From assembly GCA_905331475.1 (NCBI GenBank), contig CAJNYU010003505.1, positions 62,001 to 126,000 on the forward strand: a stretch of DNA of 64,000 nucleotides, read 5' to 3'. The notes under the pieces were generated by a model. That model did not search any database, was not told the origin of the DNA, and saw only the letters and a list, made by a program, of their open reading frames with translations. The DNA comes from Rotaria socialis (taxonomy: Eukaryota > Rotifera > Eurotatoria > Philodinida > Philodinidae). Below, piece after piece: positions 10,927 to 22,372 of this stretch; the first letter of the stretch is position 1, and every line of letters begins with the position of its first letter. A program made the translations under genes and the position numbers.

Positions 10927-13900
10927 TTACATAACATCGACGAAAAATTCCCGTGGCAAAGGATTTGTCATAGCACGTTGAAAGGATTCTTTGCTTGAGC
11001 GTAGTCGATTCGGTACATCAATTAATTGTCGTGTTTCACTACTACTGCTTGTCGATGTTGAAGATGATTTTGTGCCAATAACACCTGAAGAAAACGATAA
11101 GAATATTTATCATGAAAATTTAACTGTTAAAAAATAGAAGAAAAAAGGCAAAGTACGTTTTTTGCTTTTTATTGAAAAATTGTTTTTTTTTGTGACAAAA
11201 ATGAAAAAAAAGGAACATTTATAGCATCGTTCATATCTGACAAATGCTGATTAAATGAAATCAAACTTCGACAGGGGATGAACATGTCGTAATATCATTA
11301 TCATCATTGCTACTGCATAAAGTCGCCGGATTGATACATGAAAGATGTCGATAATAAGAATTTTTCATGGACATAACTAGATACAAAAAGTGTACTCTCT
11401 CAATAAGTAATCGAACTTTTATTATAAATTGATGTAATATTATAAAGTTAATTCATCGATTAATCTTACCTGAACGATGATTGTCAGCTAATAAAGATTG
11501 TGAGGGTGATTGGAGTGGAGCATTATTTTTATCGACGAAACCAAATGTGGTAACCGTATTTTGTCTTGTTGTTGACAACAATGAATCTCCACTACGACGA
11601 TCCGTAGTATTTGTATGATCAGAAACAGTTTCATAATCTTCAGCTTCTTCATCAAGCGTCAATTGAGATATACCTGAAAGACAAAAAATTATTTTCATAT
11701 TTCAAAATCATTACTATTTACCTTGTGAATAAATATCGCCAAAAACATAATAACACTGTTCAGAAAATGTTAATTTATGAACCGTATGTCGAATATAACC
11801 CGCTTTAAGCATTGATGAAGCATATTTTCTTGCATCATTGCGATTAACGAATCCATCGACATTTTCAAATAACCAATTAACTAGATCCGAACCTAAAATA
11901 AATTCATAGTAATTGATTTATTTATTTTTATTTTCTACAATACCAAGAAATGATTTTGGTATTGGTATTTTCAACCATATTCTATCACGTATATCTAAAC
12001 CCGAATCAGGTTCAGCCATAGCACGTACGATTGTGTCCATATCAGAATTAATTGTTAAATTAAGATCAAGACCGAAACCTGAAATAGCTAAAACATTAGA
12101 ATTTTGTCTTTCTAATTCAACTACAAACTTACGTTGATTATCAATCATCGTATTGTTTGTACTCGATATCGTTGAGCTCATATTTGTTGTTGAATTTAAT
12201 ATCGATTGTCGATTGTGAAGTAAAATTTGTTGTTGTGGATTTTGATATGTATTTTGTACAGCTTGTGTATGTGCAAGCCATGATAATGGATCAACAGGAC
12301 GTGCTTGTTCATGACGAGGTAACGTAAAATAACCACGTGGTGTGGGGTCCCAGCATTTCGCTACAACCAATTTTATTGGTCTAATCGATAAATAATCAGA
12401 AAGTTATGTAATTGTCTTTTTAGATAATTCTGTTTTTACCCTGGTTTCTGTACAGTTTCACGTAGAATTTTAACAGCATCATCATTAGATAATCCTTCAA
12501 AACTAATATCATTTACTTGAAGGATCATATCACCTGGTTCAATGCGACCATCTTGTGCAACAGCTCCTCTAGAATAACAAGAGAATGAGTCTTAGTTTTA
12601 AACTGACGTTTTACTTATAGTAAAAATAAGGATAGCAATCTTGTGGTGTGTGTCTATAGTAACGGAAACAAAATGGGGAATTACATTGAAAGCAAGCGTT
12701 ACGATTATGGAATGTTCCGAAGCTTACCTTCAATATCAACTGCCGGAACGGAAATGTGTTGATGACTGCTTGTGAGACTCAATATATTCTGTTAGTCTGA
12801 AGAAAAGTATTTCGTATTAGTATACTAGAGCTAAAGAGTTCATGAGAGTTGTAAATGACAGCTCTAGAACAACTACATCGATCCTATTTTTCTTTCAACA
12901 AATTTTACCCTTTCATTATTGAGCCAACATAAATTCCTCCATCACTTGAACCTGTTTTATCACTTTGACCGACAATACTTATACCCAAAAAGTTAACTGC
13001 ATCTACAAAACGAACAACAGATTCTTTTATTTAATGCAATGAAATAATGATTAAAAATTTCATACCTAAATTAAGTGTTACCGTAATAATATTTAATGTC
13101 ATTGTCGATTCTGAATTAAGACTACTGAATGATGATGCCTATAAGTTATTTCATGAGAAAAATTTAGACAAAAATATCATGCAATCATAACAAATTTACT
13201 CGATCAAATCCTGATGGTAATCGATGTTTTCTTCTACGAGGTCGATTTCGACCATGATATCGTGATGATATTGTTGTTGAATCAGTAACCGTTGAATATC
13301 TAAAATTATCAAGTGTTAATGAAAATCGTAAGTCACAAGTTCATTGTTCTCAAGTCGATAGAATTTATTCGTATCGTTTCCTCAGAAATTTCTACAGATA
13401 CACCAGTCTATCTATGACTTCAAGTTCAACTCACCTATCATCTTCAGTTTCATCTAAGAATGTTGTTGATTCGAGATCACTACTTGGAAATGATGCCATA
13501 TCATTAACAACACGTTTGGGGAAACATTTTTGATAATCAGCACTATTCGCTGATGCATAACGTCGACTCATACGTTGTAAACGTGGTTGTTGAATATTGA
13601 ATGAACTACTGGTTGTTGATGTTAAAATAGTATCATCTCGATAATGATGTGGATGTTTCGATTGTTTGCTTCCGCCGCCACCACCACTAGATGTTGTACT
13701 ACCTTCGATTGAAACAAGATAAGCAAGAACACGATCTTGTGTGTCAAATGGTAAAATTTGTTCATCATTAGTTATTTCTTCTTTAACTTTGCCAATCGAT
13801 GGATCATTTGTAGCAAAGAAAAATTTATATTTTGAGCAATTACGATCAAGTGCATTTTTAAAATCTTTTAAACGTGGTAAACCACCATGTACATTTAATT

Positions 13901-14006
13901 TTGTTAAATAAGGTGGATCATGATCATCGATATAATAAAAAACTTTGATTTCTGAATTCGATATTTGTTGTTCATCAGGTGATTTACCTGTCTCTTCACT
14001 CATCAT
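10927..14006 (-). CDS. DVL: Dishevelled (Wnt signalling scaffold; DIX-PDZ-DEP)
   Basis: Nine exons join in frame to 645 aa: 14006-13435, 13299-13200, 13138-13066, 13002-12909, 12568-12440, 12380-11944, 11892-11722, 11673-11470 and 11084-10927. Dishevelled relays Frizzled signals in the canonical and planar-polarity Wnt pathways. The DIX domain is at about 20-105 ([17 protein letters not shown]). A basic RPRRRKHR stretch precedes the PDZ at about 232-325 ([36 protein letters not shown]). The hallmark [18 protein letters not shown] follows. DEP is at about 430-515 ([27 protein letters not shown]). The protein ends in EFFVDVM, the conserved Dishevelled C-terminus. It is somewhat shorter than the ~700 residues of vertebrate DVL because the linkers are short. 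An alternative terminal exon may lie between the last two exons. Confidence 0.97.
11261..11376 (-). other. Candidate alternative last exon of Dishevelled
   Basis: Inside the 385-bp last intron of the Dishevelled gene, a good acceptor (TTTTTGTATCTAG) is followed by 116 nt open in exactly the phase left by the preceding exon, ending in TGA. Splicing to it would replace the EFFVDVM tail with a 39-residue tail ending SSPVEV. Evidence is limited to phase, acceptor and codon-like content; transcript data are needed. Confidence 0.3.
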
Positions 14007-15037
14007 TAAGTATTGCTTTTTGAAGTAATTAATTAACTAATTTGTTACGCATTATGTAAATTTGTGATCTTATTTAAACAGCTGGATTTCAGCATATAAC
14101 GACGATGCAACAAGAATAGAACAACAACAATAAACAAGACAAAAGGTCGTTAGAACAATGATCGGACAATCAATGGATAAACTCAAAGGCCAATGATCAA
14201 TATGATTTATTGTTTCATTCATCGAATCGCTGACCTGTGGTGTAGATGGCGCTGAATTTGCTATATGAAATGATTCAATGTTATAATTTCAAATGAATGG
14301 ATGTAAATTGAATGTGTGATTTTAAGTAGGTGTGAAGAAGTTTGTATTGACGAAAATGACTTAGAAGGTGACGAAGTCGATTCATAATTGCTTAGACTCA
14401 ATTAAATTGTTCATCACAACATGTTGTTTTAAGAAAAATTTAATTTGTTATAAATGTCTTACGATCGTGATCATTATAATCGGCTATGAGCAAAATAGCT
14501 TTCAAACTTAAGCATGGAAGTTGTTGCAATAGCAAATGATTTTGTTCTCGTAGTGAGAATGATGAAAGCCAATATTAACACAAATATAAACTAGGTGCTC
14601 ATTTTATGTATCGCATTTTTTGTTCACACTGAAAGTTCAATTTTATAATACATTAGTAGATCATTTTTAATTGATGTTGACAAAAATCCTATGATAAATG
14701 TTATACTTACTTAACATGATTTCACACACGAAATTAAGCAACCAAAACAAAACAAAATAATAATTGTGTACGTGTATTGATAAAAATATACATTTAATAA
14801 CTTTTTTGAATACTCGCCACGGTCGTAAAAAATCATGTGTGATTCATACAAAGAGTAAAACGAACGTAGCCAGTGTTTTCTAACAGCAAGTGTACACAGC
14901 AAGAGCAAAATATCCGGAACACCTGCTGTTTCAGAAATACACTCTGATTTACACGTTGCTCAGAAAACAAAAATATAAGGCTTACACGTTGAAAAAGAAA
15001 GTAACTCTTTGATTTCAGATTACGAAAATGCATTTCG
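14007..15037. other. 5' flank of Dishevelled
   Basis: AT-rich region upstream of the Dishevelled start, presumably holding its promoter and 5' UTR. The minus-strand open frames at 14711-15033 show no conserved features. I see no RNA gene or folded repeat. Confidence 0.5.
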
Positions 15038-16988
15038 TTAAATCTTTGTCTGCTTGGGCGGAATTAAATTACTGCCATCGTCATCATCACTTGCTGTATC
15101 AACAGATTCACATTCTGAGGTCAAAATTCGATGTAAAAATGTATTTATTAATTTATCAAAAACCGTACATGCTATGAATGAAAAGTATTCAACTAAATGT
15201 GATAATATTGGATAAAAAATAGCAACTCCTATAATGCTCTTGCTTGGTTGTTTATAATCTATGTGACTTTCTTTCTCTATGGAACAGATAAAAAAGAATT
15301 TTTCTTATTATCTTTCTAGATTATCTGAACTCTTTTCGTTTATTTACACTTTGATACACTTTGTTTATAAAATCAATGGGTGAAGATACACGTTTTTCAC
15401 ATAAACAAAATGTAAAAAAACATTTTATTTCAGATTTCTATTAGAAACACTGAACGTAGCGGAACATAAGTATGTAAGAGATATGCTTATCAATAGGAAA
15501 AAAAGAAATGCTTACTTCCGTAGCATCTGCATGCATTGAAATTAAACTTTTCGAACATGAATCATTTTATTGACTCAATAGTTGATAGAATTCTACCTGA
15601 GAATCACCTAAAAATCGTTCATACATTCTCTCAGTACTAAGTGGTTGGTTCTTTTATCGATAATAAAATGAATTATGTCCATAGTCTATTGGATGATACT
15701 AGAACTTATTAGAAAAACTAATCTTTCAAACATTTATGACATTCCAGTTTTACTGATACTAGTTTTAAATAGACTGAGGAGTGTTTTTCGAAAGATCGTT
15801 CCACTGATTATTGTGCAAATATAAAATGGCATTCCACTCGCTATAAATTTCAGAAGACTAAACGAATCATAGATTAGCTTATCAATTGCATTGTGTAATG
15901 GTTGCTCTGGTGTATTTGGTACAAATGTTAAGTATAATTGTTGAATAGTATGAGGAGCTGTGAACAAAAATAACAATAAGACTTGTACGATAAGCATTTT
16001 TAGTAAATGTCGCTTTAATTTTGTTGATTGAGGCACCTGACTAGATGTGCCACTTGTTCTGGTTCGTACTACAGTTGCTTCGAAACGAGAAGCTATATGT
16101 GTACGAGTGTGTATGTTATGGACGTTTTTTATTGTTATCCATCCAAAATTGGCTATCGAAAGGAATGGTAGTAGTGTAGTGTCGAATGCATACAACAGAC
16201 TTGTAATCACACGACAAACATACGTTGATGCTTAACATGTCCGACTATATTCAGTCTGATTGACTTCAAAACAACTGAGTACCGGATTATTGAGAAGACA
16301 TGAATACAAGAAAACAACAAATATGCGTCGCCAAGCATTCCTTATAGTAATTATGTTTCGGAAGTTCACAGTCGCACTAGATGATAACCATCGATCAATA
16401 CTTGCGAGAATAGCAGATGGATTCGAACAAAGTGGTGGTTGAACTAATACAAACACATTGAGAAGATTTTCAATTGTACCAAATATATAGATCAAAATAG
16501 AAACATAATGATTTAGAGAAATTATAATTTCATTCAACAAGATAACAATATGTTGAGTGATATGCGTTTGTGACATTTTTTAAATGGTTACTAAATTAGA
16601 TTTAAGTCTTACAGAAAAATGAAGAATAATCAAGAGAAAAAAATTCTAGCAGTAGCTGAATTAGATACCGTCACTTAAAAGTATACTTCTATTCTATTCA
16701 TGTTTTATCATCACTGAAAATGACAAGAAGTTTTTCTTCATTAGAACTTGCCGTATATTCTCTATGTATATATAAGTAATCATTTTGATAAAGATAAATA
16801 TAAGACGGCGACTTTTAAAATAATTCAATTATTGGTATTAAAAATAAAATACTTGCTTTACCATTCAGAGGATTAGTTGAACAATGGCTATTAGATGAAG
16901 TTTGATTAACAACAGAATTAAGTTTTCTTAAACTTGTTTCTGTTTCAAAAGCAAGATACGTATTGATAACAACAGTGAAGTTACTCAT
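15038..16988 (-). CDS. Candidate two-exon small membrane protein, unrecognised
   Basis: Exon 1, 16988-16862, starts with ATG and ends AATG/GTAAAG in phase 1. Exon 2, 15276-15038, has an acceptor TTCCATAG, enters in the matching phase, and stays open for 79 codons to a TAA. Joined, they give about 121 aa: an Asn/Thr-rich N-terminus, a hydrophobic stretch (GVAIFYPILSHLVEYFSFIA), then an acidic tail (SDDDDGSN). The intron would be about 1.6 kb and would contain the receptor pseudogene at 15734-16576. I recognise no family. The call rests on phase agreement and the unusually long open frame; each exon might instead belong to a different gene. Confidence 0.3.
15734..16576 (-). pseudogene. Rhodopsin-family GPCR pseudogene
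   Basis: From ATG at 16576 the frame encodes a TM1-like segment (SILIYIFGTIENLLNVFVLVQ), then jumps almost directly to ASIDRWLSSS, the end of TM3. TM2 and most of TM3, about 60 residues, are missing. The frame continues with TM4 (IFVVFLYSCLLNNPVLSC), meets an in-frame TAA at 16232-16234, and continues in the same frame through TM5-TM7 (LLYAFDTTLLPFLSI, LLKMLIVQVLLLFLFTAP, FIASGMPFYICTIISG) to the stop at 15734. The DRW form of the DRY motif and the overall style match the peptide (FMRFamide-like) receptor families that are expanded in rotifers. An internal deletion plus a stop indicates a dead copy of a host receptor gene. Confidence 0.75.
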
Positions 16989-17633
16989 GAGAGTGCGTGA
17001 AACGGTAATTGATATATTCGGAGTATATCAAAAGTAATAATGCTGACGCTATAACATCGTATCGAAAGCTCAAGAAAATTTTCTTTCTTCGTGTATACTG
17101 GCAGTTAAGTACAGCATTCTATAATTTCTTCTTTGTATATTAGTTGTGGTACTCTCATGTATGTGTATAACACTGTTTATGCTATTGCTTCACTCAATAT
17201 TTCAACTAGAAGTCCGGGGATCGTTTAGCCATGATATGACTTTTGTTTATTTGTTGTAACGAACTGCGTTTTTTCGCGTTAATCTACTATTTTTATCATT
17301 GGATGCCAATCAATGTTCAGCTGGTAGAGCCTATCGTAATACCTGTAGTGAATAATAGAGAAAAAAGCTTTTTTTCTTAATGCTAGTCAGTTACCAACTT
17401 TGAGAAAGATAAACTATACATTGGTGTTTTTGAGAATGAGAGATATCGTGATGCTTTTATTCTGATGGTGTCTACTAGCGACATCATGATGAGAAGCCTG
17501 ACATCCAATGCATTGATTGGTTTCAATGAATGGAGGAGGTCGAACAACAAGTATGAAGTACTCATATATATACAAATATTTCCGCATCTTTGTTAATTAT
17601 CCATACACTCTTTGAAATAAATTTCGATTAACT
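16989..17633. other. 5' flank of SF1
   Basis: Intergenic sequence between the candidate minus-strand exon and the SF1 start codon. It presumably carries the SF1 promoter and 5' UTR. No element stands out. A 60-codon minus-strand frame at 17383-17565 has no recognisable features. Confidence 0.45.
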
Positions 17634-20600
17634 ATGTCCTCACGAAGTCCACGTTCACGAAGTCGAAGCCCATCAAAAAAATACAAAAAAAGTCACAAAC
17701 ATTCGAGAAAATCTAGTGATGAAGGTTCACCACCAGCCAGTAATTTGTCGATAAAAACGGAAGAAGGATCATTGACTGAAAATAATTCTGTTTATAAAGC
17801 ACGGCTTCCTTCTGTTATGTTACCACCATCATTTTTAGCTAAACTAGATGTAAAAGATGATGAAAAAACTAGATCACCAACTGGTGATCAATCGCCCGGT
17901 AAGAAAACTTAATTATGAAACGGATTTCATCATGTTGGTTGTCCTTTTATCTTTAGCTGAATCAACAAGTAATATTACACAACCAGCAAGAAAACGTAAG
18001 CGACGTTTTGGCGATGAAACTGATAGAGTTTTTCTACCGAACATGCCAACAACTATTTCAGCTACTACTATGACAGATCAACAACAAAAAATTTATGTTT
18101 GTAAGTGAATTTGTAGTACGTTGCATTTGTAGAAAATCGTTGTTTTCTTTTTTTAGTACAAGTTCAAATCGAAGAATTAACACGACGCTTAAAAATGAGT
18201 GATTTAGGTATTTCAACTAATTCTGAAGCCAGGTAAATATATTTGATTGTTCTCAGTGTTATTATTTTTATTTTTCATAACTTCCATTTTCCTTCCGTCC
18301 TTCATTTTTTTTAATGAGTATTGATTTGCGTTAGTTGATAAAAAAAAACAAGTTCTCTTTTTTGTTTTATTTAGTGCTACGAATTCTTCTAATGCACCGA
18401 AATCCAGACAGAAGTGTTTCTCCCATTATGTTTTTTTTCCTCTAATAATAAAATCCTCTTCCTTTTCTAGTCATCTTCTCGTGTCTATGTGTGACGTTGA
18501 ACGTCAATCGATATTGAAAGGTGAGATAATAAAAAGACGCGTACAACACATATATTTAAGATAAATCCCTATCTAATCATTTTTCTTGCAGGTTAAAATT
18601 TTTAATCTTCTCTTATGTTCTAGTTCAGTATTCTACACGATGGAGTGTGTCATTTCTTTATTTTTGTGTATTAAAAAATGAACAAAATGAATAAAATAGC
18701 TCACTTTATTATATTTAATCATTTTAGGTCTCCATCACCCGAGCCAATTTATGATCAACAAGGAAAACGGCAAAATACTCGTGAAGTTCGAACAAGACGA
18801 AAAATTGAAGAACAACGCCATCGACTTGTTACTGAATTACTCGTGCTCAATCCTGAGTATAAAGCACCAGCTGATTATAAGTATGTATTACACTATGAAA
18901 CAAAGAGTTTACTCTTCCTAGGATAAGGGTACCGGACAGTTGTTTAGAATATCTATCATAGGATTGAGTATTTATCAAGTAATAACTAACTATTGAATTA
19001 AGAGTAGTAAAAATATGACTCATCTTTCGGCAAATATAATCTGAAAGGATATGCAATGTTCTTGTTTCAAAATTTCATTAAAATATCTTCATTTTAGACC
19101 TACGCAAGCTAAATATATTGATAAAGTAATGATTCCACAAGAAGATCATCCAGACGTTAATTTCGTTGGATTAATTATTGGACCACGTGGTAATACACTC
19201 AAAACATTAGAAAAAGAAGTAAGTGTATTCATATATATATATATATATATTACATTTTTTCACTGGAAATGCTTTTTCTCTGTCTTTAGACAAATGCTAA
19301 AATCATCATTAGAGGTAAAGGATCAATCAAAGATGGGAAAATGGGTTTAGTCAAATTTGGGCCACTACCAGGTGAAGATGAACCGTTACATGCTTATATA
19401 ACCGGTACTTCATCTGAAATAGTAGCTAAAGCTGTTGAGAAGGTAAAAATACAAGATTTAAAAATAATGATGTTCGATATTTTTTCTTATGTATATAGGT
19501 GAAACAAATAATAAATCAAGCTATTGATGAGCCTGAGGGAATGAATGAATTACGTAAACAACAATTGCGCGAATTAGCATTACTTCATGGAACATTACGT
19601 GAAAATGATTGTCTCATGTAAGAAAACCTCTCCTTTTCTATCTAGAATTTAAAAATTATCTTTCTGCTTTATAGAAAACTGAAAATAATTGATGAAGCTG
19701 AAAAAATTGTTACAAATACAATAGTATGCACAATATGTGGTGGAGCTGGACATGTAACAAGCGATTGTAAATTTCGTAAAAAACCGGATGGAACATATGC
19801 AGAATTAAATCCTGATGGGTCTCTTATGATTAATGGAACAAATAGAGCTGAACAACAAAAACTTGATTGTGAAGTAAGATTTAGAAATTTTATTTTATTA
19901 AATAATACTTTTCCGTATTTTTTTAGTATCAATCATTAATGAATGAATTAACTGGTAAAAAAGATTCTGATGTAAATTCTTTATCATTAGAAGATAGAAA
20001 AAATCTAATGAGTGGATCAAGAACAAATGGACCAACATTAGCTATAACAGGTGGAATACCACCAACAAGTACCCCGGTTATTGCTCCAATGCCATTTAAT
20101 AATCCTACAACTACGAATAATAATGGAATGCCAAACACGATCAATAATTATGTAAGTCCAAGGATTATTTTCGTTATTTTATTCGAAGTTTGCATGAGTA
20201 AGGGAAGTCATAGGCTAGAATGACCTATTATTATTTTGATTAAATGAGTCTTTGATAGAAAACGTATCAATACTCATCCCTCTCATTCGTGAAAAGCTAT
20301 ATCAATTAATATATCATGTGAAACTATATTATTTATACGTCTTGTATGTGTGTGTTTTTTTTAAATAGAATCCTCCATCATTGATGTCTCTTCATACAAA
20401 CAATACTTCTTCTACTACTAGTACGACTAATACTACTACTACTACTCAACCGCAAACATCAACAAATTATTGGAGTAATACGGGTCCTCGTTACAATAAT
20501 AATGATGTATTCGATGGTCATTATCTTCTACGAAGAAATAACCGAAGTGCAAATTATTCATCATATATTGAAGGTGATTCATATCGTGCTCAACATATAC

Positions 20601-20830
20601 CGGCGTTGATGGAAAATGGAGGAAGTAATAGTAATAATACAAACTCATCGACATCATGGTCGAATCCTCAAAATCCCCAACAACAGCAACAATGGAGTCA
20701 ATGGAATCAATATAATACTGCTATGTATTATCAAAGTGTTTATCAACAACAATACTATCAAAATAATAATGTTGGCTTCGTACCACCGTTACCAAAAGCA
20801 GCACCTCCACCGCCGCCACCACCACGTTAA
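17634..20830 (+). CDS. SF1: Splicing factor 1 / branch-point-binding protein
   Basis: Ten exons join in frame to 638 aa: 17634-17898, 17957-18100, 18157-18232, 18728-18880, 19098-19218, 19290-19442, 19499-19617, 19675-19873, 19927-20151 and 20369-20830. SF1 binds the intron branch point and, through U2AF, starts spliceosome assembly. Features in order: an Arg/Ser-rich N-terminus (1-30) not found in vertebrate SF1; the U2AF-ligand motif RKRKRRF (100-106); the coiled IEELTRRLK region; the SPSP phosphorylation motif (RSPSPEPIY); a KH-QUA2 RNA-binding module from about 218 (VMIPQEDHPDVNF, GLIIGPRGNTLK); one CCHC zinc knuckle (CTICGGAGHVTSDC, near 363-376); and a Gln/Asn- and Pro-rich tail ending in a proline run. 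The usual ULM Trp is Phe106. The 495-bp intron 3 is the longest and holds a candidate cassette exon. AATAAA follows near 21138. Confidence 0.97.
18471..18520 (+). other. Candidate 50-nt poison cassette exon in SF1 intron 3
   Basis: A strong polypyrimidine tract and acceptor (CCTCTTCCTTTTCTAG) lead into 50 nt that end AAAG/GTGAGA, a good donor. Inclusion shifts the frame, because 50 is not a multiple of 3. The shifted frame reads through the next exon and hits TAA early in the following one. Such an exon would send the mRNA to nonsense-mediated decay. This is inferred from splice signals only. Confidence 0.4.
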
Positions 20831-21439
20831 CAAAGAGACTTTGCATTTTTTCTATTGATGTAATTCGCGTTTTCTTTTCATTTTTGTTTTTGTTTTCTTG
20901 TCTATACCACCCGAATCGTATTATTTGTGGGTTTTGTCTTCTCTCAATATGTTTGATGTCTAAAACATGTATGTCCACTACGAATAGAAAAATATATTGA
21001 GACAAATATCTTGTAACTATCGAACTTAAAATATAAATATCGTTCATGACATATACAGAAAAACAGCATAGTGTACCCAAGAAAATTTAAAAAGATCATC
21101 ATGTAAGTTACAAGTGAACTAAAAATTTTTGTATTCAAATAAAAAGCTCATCCATATGATTCTGTTGTTATTTGTTGAAATTATGAAGTAGATGATAGTA
21201 AATGCATATGCAATTTGATAGAGAATCGTGAGGGTGTAAAACTAAAATCTATGGACAAAAGTGAAAAAAAGATGCTCTCGAAAAATCATATTCGTGTACT
21301 GTGTCAATTCGTAAAAAGTGACTTGTTTGTTTATTAAACGGCATATTTTATATGGAGATATATTTACAAGTTCTATGAGTATATAAGCAATGGAACTAAG
21401 CAAAAGAAAAAACGCCAATATCAGACATGTACTTTCTGT
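20831..21439. other. 3' region between SF1 and a convergent GPCR gene
   Basis: Contains the 3' UTR of SF1, with AATAAA near 21138, and the 3' side of the minus-strand receptor gene. No other feature is seen. Confidence 0.6.
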
Positions 21440-22372
21440 TTATGTAATCTCTTGAGGAACCACGACCGGTGAAGAATTTTTATTGCAGATTTTCCACTTT
21501 AACATTCTGATACATTCACATCTAAATTCATTAAATGTAAGCAAATATAATGGAAACGATAGTGTATGGTATGTAAAACGGATGGCATCTAAAAAATGTA
21601 AAATTGTAGGATTTGCATTTCGAAAAAATGCATAACCAATTGTTGCTGGTAAGGTCATAATCAAAAAAAGAGATGTTGTTATAACTAATATAAATGTAAT
21701 AGTTCGATACTGAATGCGCAAACTTGAAATTGAACTATTATAACGAAGTCGAATTAAATGATAACATATACCACAGTTCAATGTCAACATGAATATGAAC
21801 GGTGCACAATTGTATACAACTAAATTCACATAATCCCAAAGAGGATATATATTATATGATTGTGCGTAATGACTAATAGTACCATCAATTTTTTGGTAAC
21901 AAACAAACATAAGAATATGCGAATTTAACACGAAAGCAGCAGTAATAATGCAAACAATAATAATAAGAATAGGTTTTGATTTATTCATCGATGTTCGATG
22001 ATAGCAGCTTGAAGATAAATATCGATCAAGGCAAATAAAAACGCGAAGCCAAGCTGATATTTGTGGCGTAAAATAGCTAGTAAAACTAATAAATTTGCAT
22101 GATAGTATTGAATATTCTAGAAGATTCAATTTATATACAGTATTGGTATAGCGATTCAAATTCCATCCATATAACATTAAAATATCAAATATGGTTATTG
22201 TTCGCATGTAATGAATGATTGGTTTTGCCTTTTTATCTCGAAATGATGATCGACAAAGAATAAAACATGTCAAAAGATTCGCAAGTGTTCCAATAACGAT
22301 TAGTACTAAAGAATAATAAGCAACCATCAGCGATACTCTAGATTCAATCGTGTTTGTTGTGCTATTCGACAT
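21440..22372 (-). CDS. Rhodopsin-family G-protein-coupled receptor
   Basis: A single-exon gene of 310 aa, starting at the Met of MSNSTTNTIESR. I chose this start because it gives the usual short glycosylatable N-terminus; the frame is open further upstream to 22531. Seven hydrophobic helices are visible. TM1 is AYYSLVLIVIGTLANLLTCF, TM3 ends in the DRY-like LDRYLSS, TM6 is ITFILVITTSLFLIMTLPA and TM7 is YHTLSFPLYLLTFNEFR, where FPLY replaces NPxxY. A Cys before TM3 (LSCKF) can pair with one in the second outer loop. The architecture matches the peptide/FMRFamide-type receptors common in rotifer genomes. The ligand cannot be read from the sequence. It is intronless, unlike most neighbours, which is usual for such families. 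Confidence 0.85.
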   Translation of the reverse strand: MSNSTTNTIESRVSLMVAYYSLVLIVIGTLANLLTCFILCRSSFRDKKAKPIIHYMRTITIFDILMLYGWNLNRYTNTVYKLNLLEYSILSCKFISFTSYFTPQISAWLRVFICLDRYLSSSCYHRTSMNKSKPILIIIVCIITAAFVLNSHILMFVCYQKIDGTISHYAQSYNIYPLWDYVNLVVYNCAPFIFMLTLNCGICYHLIRLRYNSSISSLRIQYRTITFILVITTSLFLIMTLPATIGYAFFRNANPTILHFLDAIRFTYHTLSFPLYLLTFNEFRCECIRMLKWKICNKNSSPVVVPQEIT

